Shown: positions 50,855 to 60,979 of the stretch, one piece after another
Layout: every line of letters starts with the position of its first letter
How positions within the stretch are numbered: position 1 is the first letter of the stretch
Assembly (NCBI RefSeq): GCF_036127095.1
Contig: NZ_CP108006.1
Span: 5,509,501-5,573,500, forward strand
Length of the DNA: 64,000 nucleotides
Reading direction: 5' to 3'
Source: Streptomyces sp. NBC_00335
GTDB taxonomy: Bacteria > Actinomycetota > Actinomycetes > Streptomycetales > Streptomycetaceae
Position numbers and translations under genes: made by a program
The notes under the pieces: generated by a model
Told to the model about the DNA's origin: nothing
The model's input: the letters and a program-made list of their open reading frames with translations, nothing else
Database searches by the model: none

Positions 50855-51968
50855 GTGGGCGATGGACTGGACGAGGCTGCTCGTGCTCGATCTCGCGCCG
50901 GGGGAGACGTACGCGCACGCGTGCGGGGAGTCGGAGTGGATCGTCCTCCCGCTGGAGGGCGGCTGCGAGGTCCGCTGCGCGGAGCCGTTCCCCCACCCCG
51001 CCCCTTCCCGAAACCGGGGCTCCGCCCCGGACCCCGCGCCTCAAACGCCGGCGGGGCTCAAGGATCGGGGCTCCGGCCCGGACCCCGCGCCTCAAACGCC
51101 GGCGGGGCTCAGGGACCGGGGCTCCGGCCCGGACCCCGGCGCCTCGAACGCCGGCGAGGCTGGGGTGGCCACCGGCCCGCCAGGGGGCGCGATGGGTCAC
51201 TCGCACGTGCAGCCTGACGCGGGCCGAAATCCAGCCCCTCCGGCGTTTGAGGAGCGGGGTCCGGGGCGGCGCCCCGGGAGCGGACCGCAGGTCTTGCGAC
51301 TACGGGGGCGACGCGGGGTGTTCGACGGCCCCACCGACTTCGCCTACCTGCCCCGGGACGGGCAAGCCGAGGTCCTGTCCCCTGAGGGCGGCCGCTTCGC
51401 GCTCGTCGGCGCCCGCTGCGAGCAGCGGCTGCCCGCCCGGTACGGGCCCGCCGCCGGGGTCCCCGTAGAGCTCCGCGGAGGCGGACAGTGCTCCCGACAG
51501 GTCAACAACTTCGCCGCCGCCGGCGTCTTCGACTGCGACCGGCTCATCGCCGTGGAGGTGCTCACCCCCGGCGGCAACTGGTCCTCGTACCCGCCGCACA
51601 AGCACGACGAGCACCACCCCGGCGTGGAATCCCGGCTGGAGGAGATCTACTACTACGAGATCGCCCCGCACGGGGACACACCCGGCCTCGGCTATCAGCG
51701 TGTCAGCCCCTCCCCGGCGGGGAAGACCGACATCCTCACCGAGGTGAGGACCGGCGACGCGGTCCTCATCCCGGACGGCTGGCACGGTCCTTCCATCGCC
51801 GCGCCCGGCCACGACATGTACTACCTCAACGTCATGGCGGGACCCGGCGCGACCCGGGAGTGGCTCATCCGCGATCACCCCGATCACGGCTGGATCCGCT
51901 CCACCTGGACCGGTCAGGACCTCGACCCCCGGCTGCCCTTCCACCACCGAGCGGAGGACCCCGCATGA
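50838..51968 (+). CDS. iolB: 5-deoxy-glucuronate isomerase with an in-frame repeat insertion
   Basis: A 376-residue IolB. The family body is clear: YAHACGESEWIVLPLEGG near residue 35, then GVFDGPTDFAYLPRDG, CSRQVNNFAA, the cupin metal site YPPHKHDEHHPG (about 255) and IPDGWHGPSIAAPGHDMYYLN (about 312). Between EVRCAEP (about 51) and LRLRGRRGVF (about 154) lie about 100 extra residues encoded by small-repeat DNA, so it is about 80 residues longer than usual IolB. GAGGAGG at 50822-50828 fixes GTG 50838. The N terminus is about 25 residues shorter than usual. IolB isomerises 5-deoxy-glucuronate; activity of this form is uncertain. Confidence 0.85.
   Translation: MPVVSEWAMDWTRLLVLDLAPGETYAHACGESEWIVLPLEGGCEVRCAEPFPHPAPSRNRGSAPDPAPQTPAGLKDRGSGPDPAPQTPAGLRDRGSGPDPGASNAGEAGVATGPPGGAMGHSHVQPDAGRNPAPPAFEERGPGRRPGSGPQVLRLRGRRGVFDGPTDFAYLPRDGQAEVLSPEGGRFALVGARCEQRLPARYGPAAGVPVELRGGGQCSRQVNNFAAAGVFDCDRLIAVEVLTPGGNWSSYPPHKHDEHHPGVESRLEEIYYYEIAPHGDTPGLGYQRVSPSPAGKTDILTEVRTGDAVLIPDGWHGPSIAAPGHDMYYLNVMAGPGATREWLIRDHPDHGWIRSTWTGQDLDPRLPFHHRAEDPA
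51015..51280. repeat. Tandem and inverted small repeats inside iolB
   Basis: Three tandem 51-base units at 51015-51065, 51066-51116 and 51117-51167 share CGGGGCTCC, GGACCCC and CGCCTCAAACGCCGG cores; the third is diverged. An inverted copy with CCGGCGTTTGAGGAGCGGGG lies at about 51232-51280. The 51-base period equals 17 codons (RGSAPDPAPQTPAGLKD and variants), so the frame survives. I recognise this as the streptomycete GC-rich interspersed repeat usually found between genes. Confidence 0.85.
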
Positions 51969-53860
51969 CGCCGCAGCAGGCGACGCAGACCGTCCGGCTC
52001 ACCGTCGCGCAGGCCCTCGTCCGCTTCCTCTCCCGGCAGTACACCGAGCGCGACGGACAGCGCCGCCGGCTCATCGCCGCCACCTGGGGGATCTTCGGGC
52101 ACGGGAACGTCGCCGGGATCGGCCAGGCGCTGCTGGAGAGCGGTCGCGGGGAGATGCCGTTCCTGCAGGGCCGCAACGAGCAGGCCATGGTGCACGCCGC
52201 CGTCGGGTACGCCCGCCAGAGCGGGCGGCTGTCCGCGCACGCCGTCACCACCTCCATCGGCCCGGGCGCCACCAACCTCGTCACCGGGGCCGCCCTCGCC
52301 ACCATCAACCGGATCCCGGTGCTCCTGCTGCCCGGGGACGCCTTCGCGACCCGGCCCGCCGACCCCGTCCTCCAGCAGCTGGAGGTCCCCCATGCGGGTG
52401 ATGTCTCCGTCAACGACACCCTGCGCCCCGTCTCCCGCCATTTCGACCGCGTCACCCGTCCCGAAGCCCTGATCCCCGCCGCCCTGCAGGCCGTACGGGT
52501 CCTCACCGACCCCGTGAGCACCGGCGCCGTCACCCTCGCGCTGCCGCAGGACGTCCAGGCCGAGGCGTACGACTGGCCGGAGGAGTTCTTCGCCGAGCGG
52601 GTGTGGGGCGTACGCCGGCCCCGCCCCGACCGGACCGAGCTGGCGGCGGCCGCCCGCGCCGTACGGGGCTCCGCGCGGCCGCTGATCATCGCCGGCGGCG
52701 GGATCCGGCACAGCGCGGCGGGGGCGGCGCTCGCGGAGTTCGCGCAGGCCACCGGGATCCCGGTCGCCTCCACCCAGGCGGGCAAGGGGGTCCTGCCCTG
52801 GGACCACCCCGCCGACGTGGGCGGGATCGGGCACACCGGCACGGCCACCGCCGACGCGCTGGCCCGCGAAGCCGATCTGGTGATCGCCGCCGGGACCCGG
52901 CTCACCGATTTCACCACCGCCTCCGCGACGCTGTTCCAGCACCCCGGGGTGCGCTTCCTCGGGCTCAACCTCGACCCGTACGACGCCCACAAGCTCGCCG
53001 CCCGCCCCCTGGTCTGCGATGCGCGGGAGGGCCTGGAGGAACTCCGGGCCGCGGTCGCCGGGTACCGGGTGGACCCCCCGTACGAGACGGCGTACAAAGA
53101 AGGGAAGAGGGCGTGGGAGCGGCTGGTCGACCGGGCGTACGCGGCTCCCGACGAGGACGGCGTCCCGACGCAGGCACAGGTGCTGGGTCTGCTGGACGGC
53201 CTCGTCGACGGCGACGACATCCTGATCAATGCCGCCGGTTCGCTCCCCGGGGACCTGCACAAGCTGTGGCGGGCCCGCTCCGCGGACCAGTACCACGTCG
53301 AATACGGGTACTCCTGCATGGGCTACGAGATCCCCGCCGCGATCGGCACCGCCCTGGCCGCCCCCGGGCGGCCGGTGTGGGCGCTGGTCGGCGACGGGAC
53401 GTACCTGATGAATCCGACCGAGATCGTCACCGCCGTGCAGGAAGGGATCCCGGTCAAGCTGGTGATCCTCGACAACCACGGGTACGCCTCGATCGGCGGC
53501 CTGTCGGACGCGGTGGGCGGCGAGGGGTTCGCCACCGCCTACCGCTTCCGGGCGGTGGACGGTTCGTACAGCGGTGCGCCCCTGCCGGTGGATCTCGCGG
53601 CCAACGCGGCTTCCCTCGGAATGGCCGTGATCCACCCCCGCACCATCGGTGACCTGCGCAAAGCCCTCGCCGAGGCGCGGTCGGCGGACCGTCCCACATG
53701 TGTCTACGTGCAGACCCGAACACCCGACACTGTGTCGGGCCCGCCCCCCGCACAGGCGTGGTGGGATGTCCCTGTGGCCGAGACCGCGACCCGTACGTCG
53801 GCGGCCAAGGCCCGAGAAGAGTACGACCGGCAAGCCGCGCAGCGACGTCGCCATCTGTGA
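51965..53860 (+). CDS. iolD: Trihydroxycyclohexane-1,2-dione hydrolase (ThDP enzyme)
   Basis: A 631-residue thiamine-diphosphate enzyme that opens the inositol-derived diketone ring to 5-deoxy-glucuronate. The N-terminal Pyr domain has the catalytic Glu near FLQGRNEQAMVHAAVGYAR (about residue 65), the middle domain has ARPLIIAGGGIRHSAAG (about 240), and the C-terminal domain has the ThDP motif VGDGTYLMNPTEIVTAVQEG (about 475). The start overlaps the iolB stop as ATGA. Length matches the family. Confidence 0.93.
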   Translation: MTPQQATQTVRLTVAQALVRFLSRQYTERDGQRRRLIAATWGIFGHGNVAGIGQALLESGRGEMPFLQGRNEQAMVHAAVGYARQSGRLSAHAVTTSIGPGATNLVTGAALATINRIPVLLLPGDAFATRPADPVLQQLEVPHAGDVSVNDTLRPVSRHFDRVTRPEALIPAALQAVRVLTDPVSTGAVTLALPQDVQAEAYDWPEEFFAERVWGVRRPRPDRTELAAAARAVRGSARPLIIAGGGIRHSAAGAALAEFAQATGIPVASTQAGKGVLPWDHPADVGGIGHTGTATADALAREADLVIAAGTRLTDFTTASATLFQHPGVRFLGLNLDPYDAHKLAARPLVCDAREGLEELRAAVAGYRVDPPYETAYKEGKRAWERLVDRAYAAPDEDGVPTQAQVLGLLDGLVDGDDILINAAGSLPGDLHKLWRARSADQYHVEYGYSCMGYEIPAAIGTALAAPGRPVWALVGDGTYLMNPTEIVTAVQEGIPVKLVILDNHGYASIGGLSDAVGGEGFATAYRFRAVDGSYSGAPLPVDLAANAASLGMAVIHPRTIGDLRKALAEARSADRPTCVYVQTRTPDTVSGPPPAQAWWDVPVAETATRTSAAKAREEYDRQAAQRRRHL

Positions 53861-53871
53861 AGGAGTTAGGC

Positions 53872-55371
53872 ATGAAGACCGTCAACCACTGGATCGGTGG
53901 CAAGACCGTCGAGGGCGCGTCGGGCAACTACGGCCCGGTCACCGACCCGGCCACCGGCGAGGTCACCACCCAGGTCGCCCTCGCGTCCGCCGACGAGGTC
54001 GACGCGGCCGTACAGGTCGCCAAGGAGGCGTTCCTGTCCTGGGGGCAGTCCTCGCTGGCCGCCCGCACCAAGGTGCTGTTCGCCTACCGCGCCCTGCTGG
54101 ACGCCAACCGCGACGCGATCGCCGACCTGATCGTCGCCGAGCACGGCAAGGTGCACTCCGACGCGCTGGGCGAGGTCGCCCGAGGCCTGGAGATCGTCGA
54201 GCTGGCCTGCGGGATCACCGTGCAGCTCAAGGGCGAGCTGTCCACCTCGGTCTCCAGCCGCGTGGACGTCTCCTCGATCCGCCAGCCGATCGGCGTGGTC
54301 GCGGGCATCACCCCGTTCAACTTCCCGGCGATGGTGCCGATGTGGATGTTCCCGCTGGCCGTGGCCTGCGGCAACACCTTCATCCTCAAGCCGAGCGAGA
54401 AGGACCCCTCGGCCTCCACGCTGCTGGCGCAGCTGGCGAGCCAGGCCGGTCTGCCGGCGGGCGTGCTGAACGTGGTCCACGGTGACAAGGTCGCCGTCGA
54501 CGCGCTCCTCTCGCACCCCGACGTCGCGGCCGTCTCCTTCGTGGGCTCGACCCCGATCGCCCGCCACATCCACACCACCGCCTCCGCCAACGGCAAGCGC
54601 GTGCAGGCCCTGGGCGGCGCCAAGAACCACATGCTGGTGCTGCCGGACGCCGACCTGGACGCCGCCGCCGACGCGGCCGTCTCCGCCGCCTACGGCTCCG
54701 CCGGTGAGCGCTGCATGGCCATCTCGGCCGTGGTCGCCGTCGGTTCCATCGCCGACACCCTCGTGGACAAGATCCGCGAGCGCGCCGAGAAGATCAAGAT
54801 CGGCCCCGGCAACGACCCGACCTCCGAGATGGGCCCGCTGATCACCGCGGCCCACCGCGACAAGGTCGCCTCGTACGTGACGGGCGCGGCCGCCCAGGGC
54901 GCCGACGTGGTCCTGGACGGCACCGGCTACACGGTGGAGGGCAACGAGAACGGCCACTGGATCGGCCTCTCGCTGCTGGACAACGTCAAGACCGACTCCG
55001 ACGCCTACCGCGACGAGATCTTCGGCCCGGTGCTGTGCGTGCTGCGCGTGGACACCTACGAGGAGGGCGTGGCGCTCATGAACGCCTCGCCGTTCGGCAA
55101 CGGCACCGCCATCTTCACCCGCGACGGCGGCGCCGCCCGCCGCTTCCAGCTGGAGATCGAGGCCGGCATGGTCGGCGTCAACGTGCCGATCCCGGTGCCG
55201 GTGGGCTACCACTCCTTCGGTGGCTGGAAGGACTCGCTCTTCGGCGACCTGCACATCTACGGCAACGACGGCATCCAGTTCTACACCCGGGGCAAGGTCG
55301 TCACGACCCGCTGGCCCGACCCGTCGGACGCCCCGGCCGGAGTCGACCTCGGCTTCCCGCGCAACCACTGA
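53872..55371 (+). CDS. mmsA: Methylmalonate-semialdehyde dehydrogenase (CoA-acylating)
   Basis: A 499-residue aldehyde dehydrogenase that converts malonate or methylmalonate semialdehyde to acetyl- or propionyl-CoA, the last step of inositol and valine breakdown (also called iolA). Marks are ITPFNFPAMVPMWMFPLA (about residue 145), FVGSTPIARHIH, the catalytic Cys in GSAGERCMAISAV (about 281) and EIFGPVLCVLRV (about 382). AGGAG lies six bases before ATG 53872. It ends the iolC-B-D-mmsA unit, followed by a terminator. Confidence 0.94.
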   Translation: MKTVNHWIGGKTVEGASGNYGPVTDPATGEVTTQVALASADEVDAAVQVAKEAFLSWGQSSLAARTKVLFAYRALLDANRDAIADLIVAEHGKVHSDALGEVARGLEIVELACGITVQLKGELSTSVSSRVDVSSIRQPIGVVAGITPFNFPAMVPMWMFPLAVACGNTFILKPSEKDPSASTLLAQLASQAGLPAGVLNVVHGDKVAVDALLSHPDVAAVSFVGSTPIARHIHTTASANGKRVQALGGAKNHMLVLPDADLDAAADAAVSAAYGSAGERCMAISAVVAVGSIADTLVDKIRERAEKIKIGPGNDPTSEMGPLITAAHRDKVASYVTGAAAQGADVVLDGTGYTVEGNENGHWIGLSLLDNVKTDSDAYRDEIFGPVLCVLRVDTYEEGVALMNASPFGNGTAIFTRDGGAARRFQLEIEAGMVGVNVPIPVPVGYHSFGGWKDSLFGDLHIYGNDGIQFYTRGKVVTTRWPDPSDAPAGVDLGFPRNH

Positions 55372-55419
55372 CGGGAGTCCCCGGCCGCAGACCCGGCCGG
55401 GCGCACGCCTCGTAGGACC

Positions 55420-55455
55420 GCTCGCCCCCCGCAACCCTCACCGCGGGGGGCGAGC
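55420..55455. terminator. Hairpin between mmsA and the hydrolase gene
   Basis: A 13-bp perfect stem (55420-55432 with 55443-55455, arm GCTCGCCCCCCGC) with a 10-base loop lies between two convergent genes and probably terminates both. Confidence 0.8.
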
Positions 55456-55492
55456 CCGTTTCCGGGCCGGCCCTGAAGCGGAGCGGCCGGGC

Positions 55493-56716
55493 TCAGAACA
55501 GCGACCAGACGTCCGCCGCCGCCGTGTGCGACCAGAGGGGGTCGCCGTGTCCGTACCCCGGGACGACGGCGAAGCGGACGCGGCGCGGCTGCGGGCCCTC
55601 GCCCGCCCGGATCAGCCGGGCGCCGCGCGTGTGGTCGCCGCGGCCCAGTTCGCTGTTGATCCACACCACTTCGGCGGAGATCCGCTCCCAGTCGATCGCG
55701 TACGTCTTCTCGTCGCCGGCCCAGACCGCGGCCAGGTCCCGCAGCAGGGCGTCCGGGATCAGCCCGCTGCCGAGGGCGGCGGTGGCCGCGTGCCAGGTGG
55801 CGAGCGTGGTGTGGGCGAGGCCGAAGCGGTCAGCGGCCGGGGTGGCCCCGAAGGAGTACGAGCCCGCGGCGTGGCCCTGCGTGTAGATCCAGTTCGCCGG
55901 GCCGGGCAGCAGGGAGGTGCGGACCAGGGCGAAGTGGGCGAGCCCGGCGTGGGTGAAGCGGAGCTCCGGGTCCGGGGGCCAGGGGACCTCCGAGGGGCCC
56001 GCCGGATCCGTGACGGCCCGGGCGAGCAGCCCCGCCAGACCCGGGTCCGTCGCGTACGTGCCCCGCTCGATCCGGGCCTCGTACGCGGCCTGGGTCTGGG
56101 CCGCCCGTACGGCCAGGTCGCCGGAGTAGGGGCCGGTCGTGTCCAGGGCCACCACCCGGGTCAGGCGGGGCGAGTCGTCGTGCGCGGCCGCGTCCAGGGC
56201 GAGCAGGGCCCCGGCGGAGTGGCCGACGTACTGGTACGGCAGCCCCAGCGCCCCGTCCAGCGCCTCCACGACGGAGGCCAGATCCCTGCGGTGCGCCGCG
56301 AGCCCCCAGTCGCGGCCGATGTCCCGCACGGTCGCGGCGTCCTCGCGCGCGGTGACGCCGACGACGATCAGGCCGTCGCGGCGCAGCCGGTGGGCGAGGT
56401 TCAGGTCGGACGGGGTGAAGAAGACGGAGCCGAAGTTCAGTCCGGCGCCCGGCAGGAGGTACGCGATCCCGCGCGGGGTGCGCCGGGTGTCCGCGATCAC
56501 GTCCACCGTGACCGGGGCCGGACCGCCGTCGTCGAGCGGGAGCGTGAGCCGGATCCAGCCGTCGCCCGGGACGTACACCGCGGTGCCGGTGCCCAGCGTC
56601 CGTTCGACGAGGGAGAGCAGCCCGATCCCCGCGTCGGCGGGATCCCCGGGCCGGCCTGCGGGGACCGTTCCGTGCGCGGGCCGGCCGGGCTCCGCTTCGC
56701 CGTGCTGTCGTGCCAT
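55493..56716 (-). CDS. Alpha/beta hydrolase family protein
   Basis: A 407-residue alpha/beta-hydrolase-fold protein. The nucleophile elbow is YVGHSAGALLALDAAAH (about residue 155), preceded by the oxyanion-region segment AYLLPGAGLNFGSVFFTPSDLNLAHRL (about 77-103). The probable catalytic His is in VVPGYGHGDPLWSH near residue 393. There is no signal peptide. ATG at 56716 has GGGAGG before it; the upstream frame looks non-coding. Substrate and pathway are unknown; neighbours give no clue. Confidence 0.78.
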   Translation of the reverse strand: MARQHGEAEPGRPAHGTVPAGRPGDPADAGIGLLSLVERTLGTGTAVYVPGDGWIRLTLPLDDGGPAPVTVDVIADTRRTPRGIAYLLPGAGLNFGSVFFTPSDLNLAHRLRRDGLIVVGVTAREDAATVRDIGRDWGLAAHRRDLASVVEALDGALGLPYQYVGHSAGALLALDAAAHDDSPRLTRVVALDTTGPYSGDLAVRAAQTQAAYEARIERGTYATDPGLAGLLARAVTDPAGPSEVPWPPDPELRFTHAGLAHFALVRTSLLPGPANWIYTQGHAAGSYSFGATPAADRFGLAHTTLATWHAATAALGSGLIPDALLRDLAAVWAGDEKTYAIDWERISAEVVWINSELGRGDHTRGARLIRAGEGPQPRRVRFAVVPGYGHGDPLWSHTAAADVWSLF

Positions 56717-56790
56717 GTGTGGTGCCTCCCGGCGCCTGCCCCTGCCCGGGGATGGCCGAATGCCGTCCCCCTGGAGGACACCTTCTCCGA

Positions 56791-57810
56791 TCAGCGGACT
56801 TCGGCCAAGTCCGGCGCGGGTTCCGGCTGTTCGGCGGCCGCCCGGCGGCGCCGGCGCAGTACCCGGACGGTGATGGCGGCGCCGGCCAGCACCAGGAGGG
56901 CGCCGAGTGCGGTCCACGGCACGGCGATGAGATCCGTAGCGGAGGAGGAGACGAGGTCGGGGTAGGCCGAGGCGCCGGCGGTGATGTCGACGGTGACCCA
57001 GTCCGACTGGGGCGCGTCCGCCCAGTCCTCGGTCAGCTCGATCCGCTGGCCCGGCAGCAGGACGAGCTTCAGTTCGCGGGCCGGCCGGTCCAGCACCCGG
57101 CGGCCGAACAGCCCCTCGGCGGAGACGGTCACCTTCGGCTCGACGACCACGTTGCCCCGGTTGACCAGGGAGTACGTGATCTTGGCGCGGGCGTCCTTGA
57201 CCCAGGGCAGCAGCGGCGCCGCGCGGCTGATCTTCACGTCCTCCACGCTCAGCCCCGGGGTCACCGGCCCCGGGACCCGGAAGTACAGCCGGGCGCCCAC
57301 CTGGCGTTTCACCCCGACCTGGACCTTGCCCTCCTGCTGGATGCCCTCCACGGCGGTGTTGAGGGCGACGATCCCGCCCACATGGTCACCGGGCGTCGCG
57401 TCCGCCGGGACCTTCACGGAGAACGGGAAGTCCTTGCGCCCCTTGGGCGGCACGGTGACGGTGTTCTTGGTCTCCGGCGGCAGCGCGACCCACGTGCCCA
57501 CGTCCTTGGGCTTCGTCTCCACCGGCAGCAGCGCGAAGCCGCCGCCCACCGGGGTGTTTACGGCGTCCGTGGCGAATATCTGGAACGTCAGCTCCTTGTC
57601 GGAGGAGTTCACGATCGTCGCGCTGTCGCTGATGGTGGTGCCGGCCTCGCCCTGATGGAAGAAGTACGCGCGGTCGGTCATCGCCGCACCGGCCGGGGGT
57701 GTCGGGAAGACGCCCCAGGTGCCGTTGTCCGCGGCCGTCGCGGGGAGGGTGGGCAGCAACAGGGCGGCGAGGCCGAGGAGCAGGCCGAGGAGGAGGGTGC
57801 GGGTGCGCAT
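56791..57810 (-). CDS. DUF916-like cell-surface protein with C-terminal anchor
   Basis: A 339-residue exported protein. A signal peptide (MRTRTLLLGLLLGLAALLLP, cleaved near ATA) precedes tandem Ig-like beta domains (about 27-280) with the DUF916/COG4072 pattern (FPFSVKVPADATPGDHVGGIVALN). One membrane helix (LIAVPWTALGALLVLAGAAITVRV, about 295-318) and a basic cytoplasmic RRRRR tail follow. In Firmicutes such proteins bind WxL proteins at the surface. The gene directly upstream, on the same strand, encodes a protein with a WxL-like segment, which fits a partner pair. Confidence 0.75.
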   Translation of the reverse strand: MRTRTLLLGLLLGLAALLLPTLPATAADNGTWGVFPTPPAGAAMTDRAYFFHQGEAGTTISDSATIVNSSDKELTFQIFATDAVNTPVGGGFALLPVETKPKDVGTWVALPPETKNTVTVPPKGRKDFPFSVKVPADATPGDHVGGIVALNTAVEGIQQEGKVQVGVKRQVGARLYFRVPGPVTPGLSVEDVKISRAAPLLPWVKDARAKITYSLVNRGNVVVEPKVTVSAEGLFGRRVLDRPARELKLVLLPGQRIELTEDWADAPQSDWVTVDITAGASAYPDLVSSSATDLIAVPWTALGALLVLAGAAITVRVLRRRRRAAAEQPEPAPDLAEVR

Positions 57811-57908
57811 GGGCGGTTCTCCAGTCGGGCCGGACGGGGAGGGGATGAGCGCTGGGCGAAGGGGGAGGTGCGCGGAAGGGTGGTGCGGCGAAGGGGTGGT
57901 GCGCGGAA

Positions 57909-57940
57909 GGGTGGTGCGGCGCCGGAGCGCCGCACCACCC
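57909..57940. terminator. 14-bp hairpin after the WxL-like gene
   Basis: Bases 57909-57922 pair perfectly with 57927-57940 around the loop CGGA. It lies just after the stop (57963) of the leftward gene. The adjoining spacer to 57810 contains two copies of GCGCGGAAGGGTGGTGCGGCG-like sequence, at about 57870-57920. Confidence 0.75.
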
Positions 57941-57962
57941 GGGTGGAGCGGGGTCGTACGGG

Positions 57963-59255
57963 TCAGGCGATCGAGAAGGTGACGACCGACTGGTAGGTGT
58001 CCGCGAACATGAACGGCGGGAGCTGGATCATTCCGGCTCCGCCGATCTCGAACTCTCCACCGGTCAGGTTGTCGCCGCCCGCGGCCGCCGAGGCGACCTT
58101 CAGCGGGACGTCGGAGATCGCACCCGGCGTACCGGTGGTGCAGACGCTCGGGCTGGCCGGGTTGGTCACCTTGCAGGTCGGCTGGATGCCGATCTGTGCC
58201 GTGGCCATGGAGTGTCCGGTGACCGAGTTCAGGAAGGGCGTCCGGGTCGCCGAGACGTCCCAGCCGAGGGTCCCGCCGCGGAAGTCCTGGACGGCCATCG
58301 CGGTGAACTGACCGACGACCGACTGGGACTTGCCGTTGATGGTGACCGAACCGAAGCTGACGGCGGGGTTGCCCGCCTCCGGGCCGATGGCCAGCGGTCC
58401 GGGCAGGACCTCGACGTCGACCGGGTTCTGCACGCCCGGCTGCGGGGCGATGAAGATGTAGGCCTTGTACGGGAGGATCGAGCCGTCGATCTTGATCGCG
58501 TCGGCGGGCTGGTTGACGACGATGTTGCAGGTCGCGACGCCGGCCGCGGTGGCCGTGCCGGTACCCGTGTCACCCGTGGCCGCGCCGTTCTTGAGCGCGG
58601 AGCAGGTGACCGGGCCCGCCGGGAAGTTGGCGCCCGTGACGACGACCTCCTGGCCCGCCTCACCGCTGTTGGGCGTCAGCTTGGTGGTGATCGGGTCCTT
58701 GGGCAGGGCCTCCACGACCACCGAGCCGAGCGAGGCGCTCGGGCGGGGGTTCGGGGTACAGGTGGTGGTGAAGACCGAGCCCATGAGGCTCGCGTCGGTC
58801 ACCGCCAGGTCCAGGGCCACCTGCACCGTGGTGCCCTCGGAGCCGTCCGGGATCTTGATGGTGCCGGAGAAGGCGGCGGGGTTGAGCGCCTGTCCGGCGA
58901 CCACGTCGACCGTCTCGGGCGGGCTGACGACCGTCTGGAGGGTCGACCCGACCTTGAGGGTGATCTTGGAGACGTTGGTGGTCGTCACCGAGAAGCTGGG
59001 GATGACCGGGCTCGCACCCGGGTCGATGGTGATCGGGACCACGTCGCCGGCCTTGGCGCCGTCGGGCAGTGTGATCGTGTAGGGCTGGGTGCCCGAACCA
59101 CCCGGCTGGGGTGCGGGCGCGACGCAGTCCATCGGGACGGGCGTCGTCTTGGTCGCGGCCTGCGCGGTGCCCGACAGACCCACCACGGCGCCCGTCAGGG
59201 CCAGGGACAGAGCGCCAGCCCCGGCCAGAACTCTTCGTCGAAACGTTGTACTCAC
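57963..59255 (-). CDS. Secreted protein with Ig-like domain and WxL-like segment
   Basis: A 430-residue exported protein. A signal peptide (RRRVLAGAGALSLALTGAVV, cleaved near AQA) is followed by beta-rich repeats. An IPT/TIG-like domain (ITTKLTPNSGEAGQEVVVTG ANFPAGP, about residues 190-220) and a C-terminal segment with VQDFRGGTLGWDVSATRTPF (about 320-340) resemble the WxL domain of Firmicutes surface proteins. No sorting signal is seen. GTG 59255 has AAGGAG ten bases upstream. It is probably a partner of the DUF916-like protein downstream. Confidence 0.72.
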   Translation of the reverse strand: MSTTFRRRVLAGAGALSLALTGAVVGLSGTAQAATKTTPVPMDCVAPAPQPGGSGTQPYTITLPDGAKAGDVVPITIDPGASPVIPSFSVTTTNVSKITLKVGSTLQTVVSPPETVDVVAGQALNPAAFSGTIKIPDGSEGTTVQVALDLAVTDASLMGSVFTTTCTPNPRPSASLGSVVVEALPKDPITTKLTPNSGEAGQEVVVTGANFPAGPVTCSALKNGAATGDTGTGTATAAGVATCNIVVNQPADAIKIDGSILPYKAYIFIAPQPGVQNPVDVEVLPGPLAIGPEAGNPAVSFGSVTINGKSQSVVGQFTAMAVQDFRGGTLGWDVSATRTPFLNSVTGHSMATAQIGIQPTCKVTNPASPSVCTTGTPGAISDVPLKVASAAAGGDNLTGGEFEIGGAGMIQLPPFMFADTYQSVVTFSIA

Positions 59256-59599
59256 TGGGTCGCGACTCCTTCGTCATACGAACCCTCCCCCCACCCGCTG
59301 TGTGGGGGAGGTCGAGCCGGTGCGGTGGCCGACATTGACGCGTCGCGGGATTGAGAAGTCAATGACTTGCTTTCGCCCGAAGCACACAGAAATTGATGTG
59401 CCATCAGACCGGGTGGAGCGGAGGGACGGATACCCGTTGGCCGGGGGCGGCTCGGGTGGGGCGGGTGGGGTTTCGGCCCGGGCCTTCGGGGTGGCTCGCG
59501 GGGCGGCTTTCGCGGTGGCTTTCGCGGTGGCTTTCGCGGTGGTCCGGCCGGGGTCCGCCGGGGCGGCGGAGGGGCCGCCCGCGGAGGACCCGGGCCGGG
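59256..59599. repeat. Gap with three 12-base tandem repeats
   Basis: No gene is supported in this 344-base stretch between two leftward genes. GG(C/T)GGCTTTCGC repeats three times at 59502-59537. The part next to 59255 probably holds the promoter of the WxL-like gene. A T/A-richer segment around 59355-59400 is noticeable. Confidence 0.5.
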
Positions 59600-60862
<1,263 letters not shown>

Positions 60863-60979
60863 GCCGCCGATGCTCGGCGAGGCCCGGGCCGGCCGCGCGG
60901 AGGGTGCGCCGACTGGCCCCACGACACGCCGCCCACGGGGCTAGGGCCTGTCGTCAAACTCCCGGGACAACACACACAG

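Noticed and set aside
51015..51280. CRISPR array or minisatellite outside a gene
   Set aside because: Units are directly tandem with no spacers, and they lie in frame within iolB.
50838..51968. iolB as a pseudogene
   Set aside because: The inserted DNA keeps the frame and all conserved IolB segments and cupin ligands remain, so a functional protein is possible.
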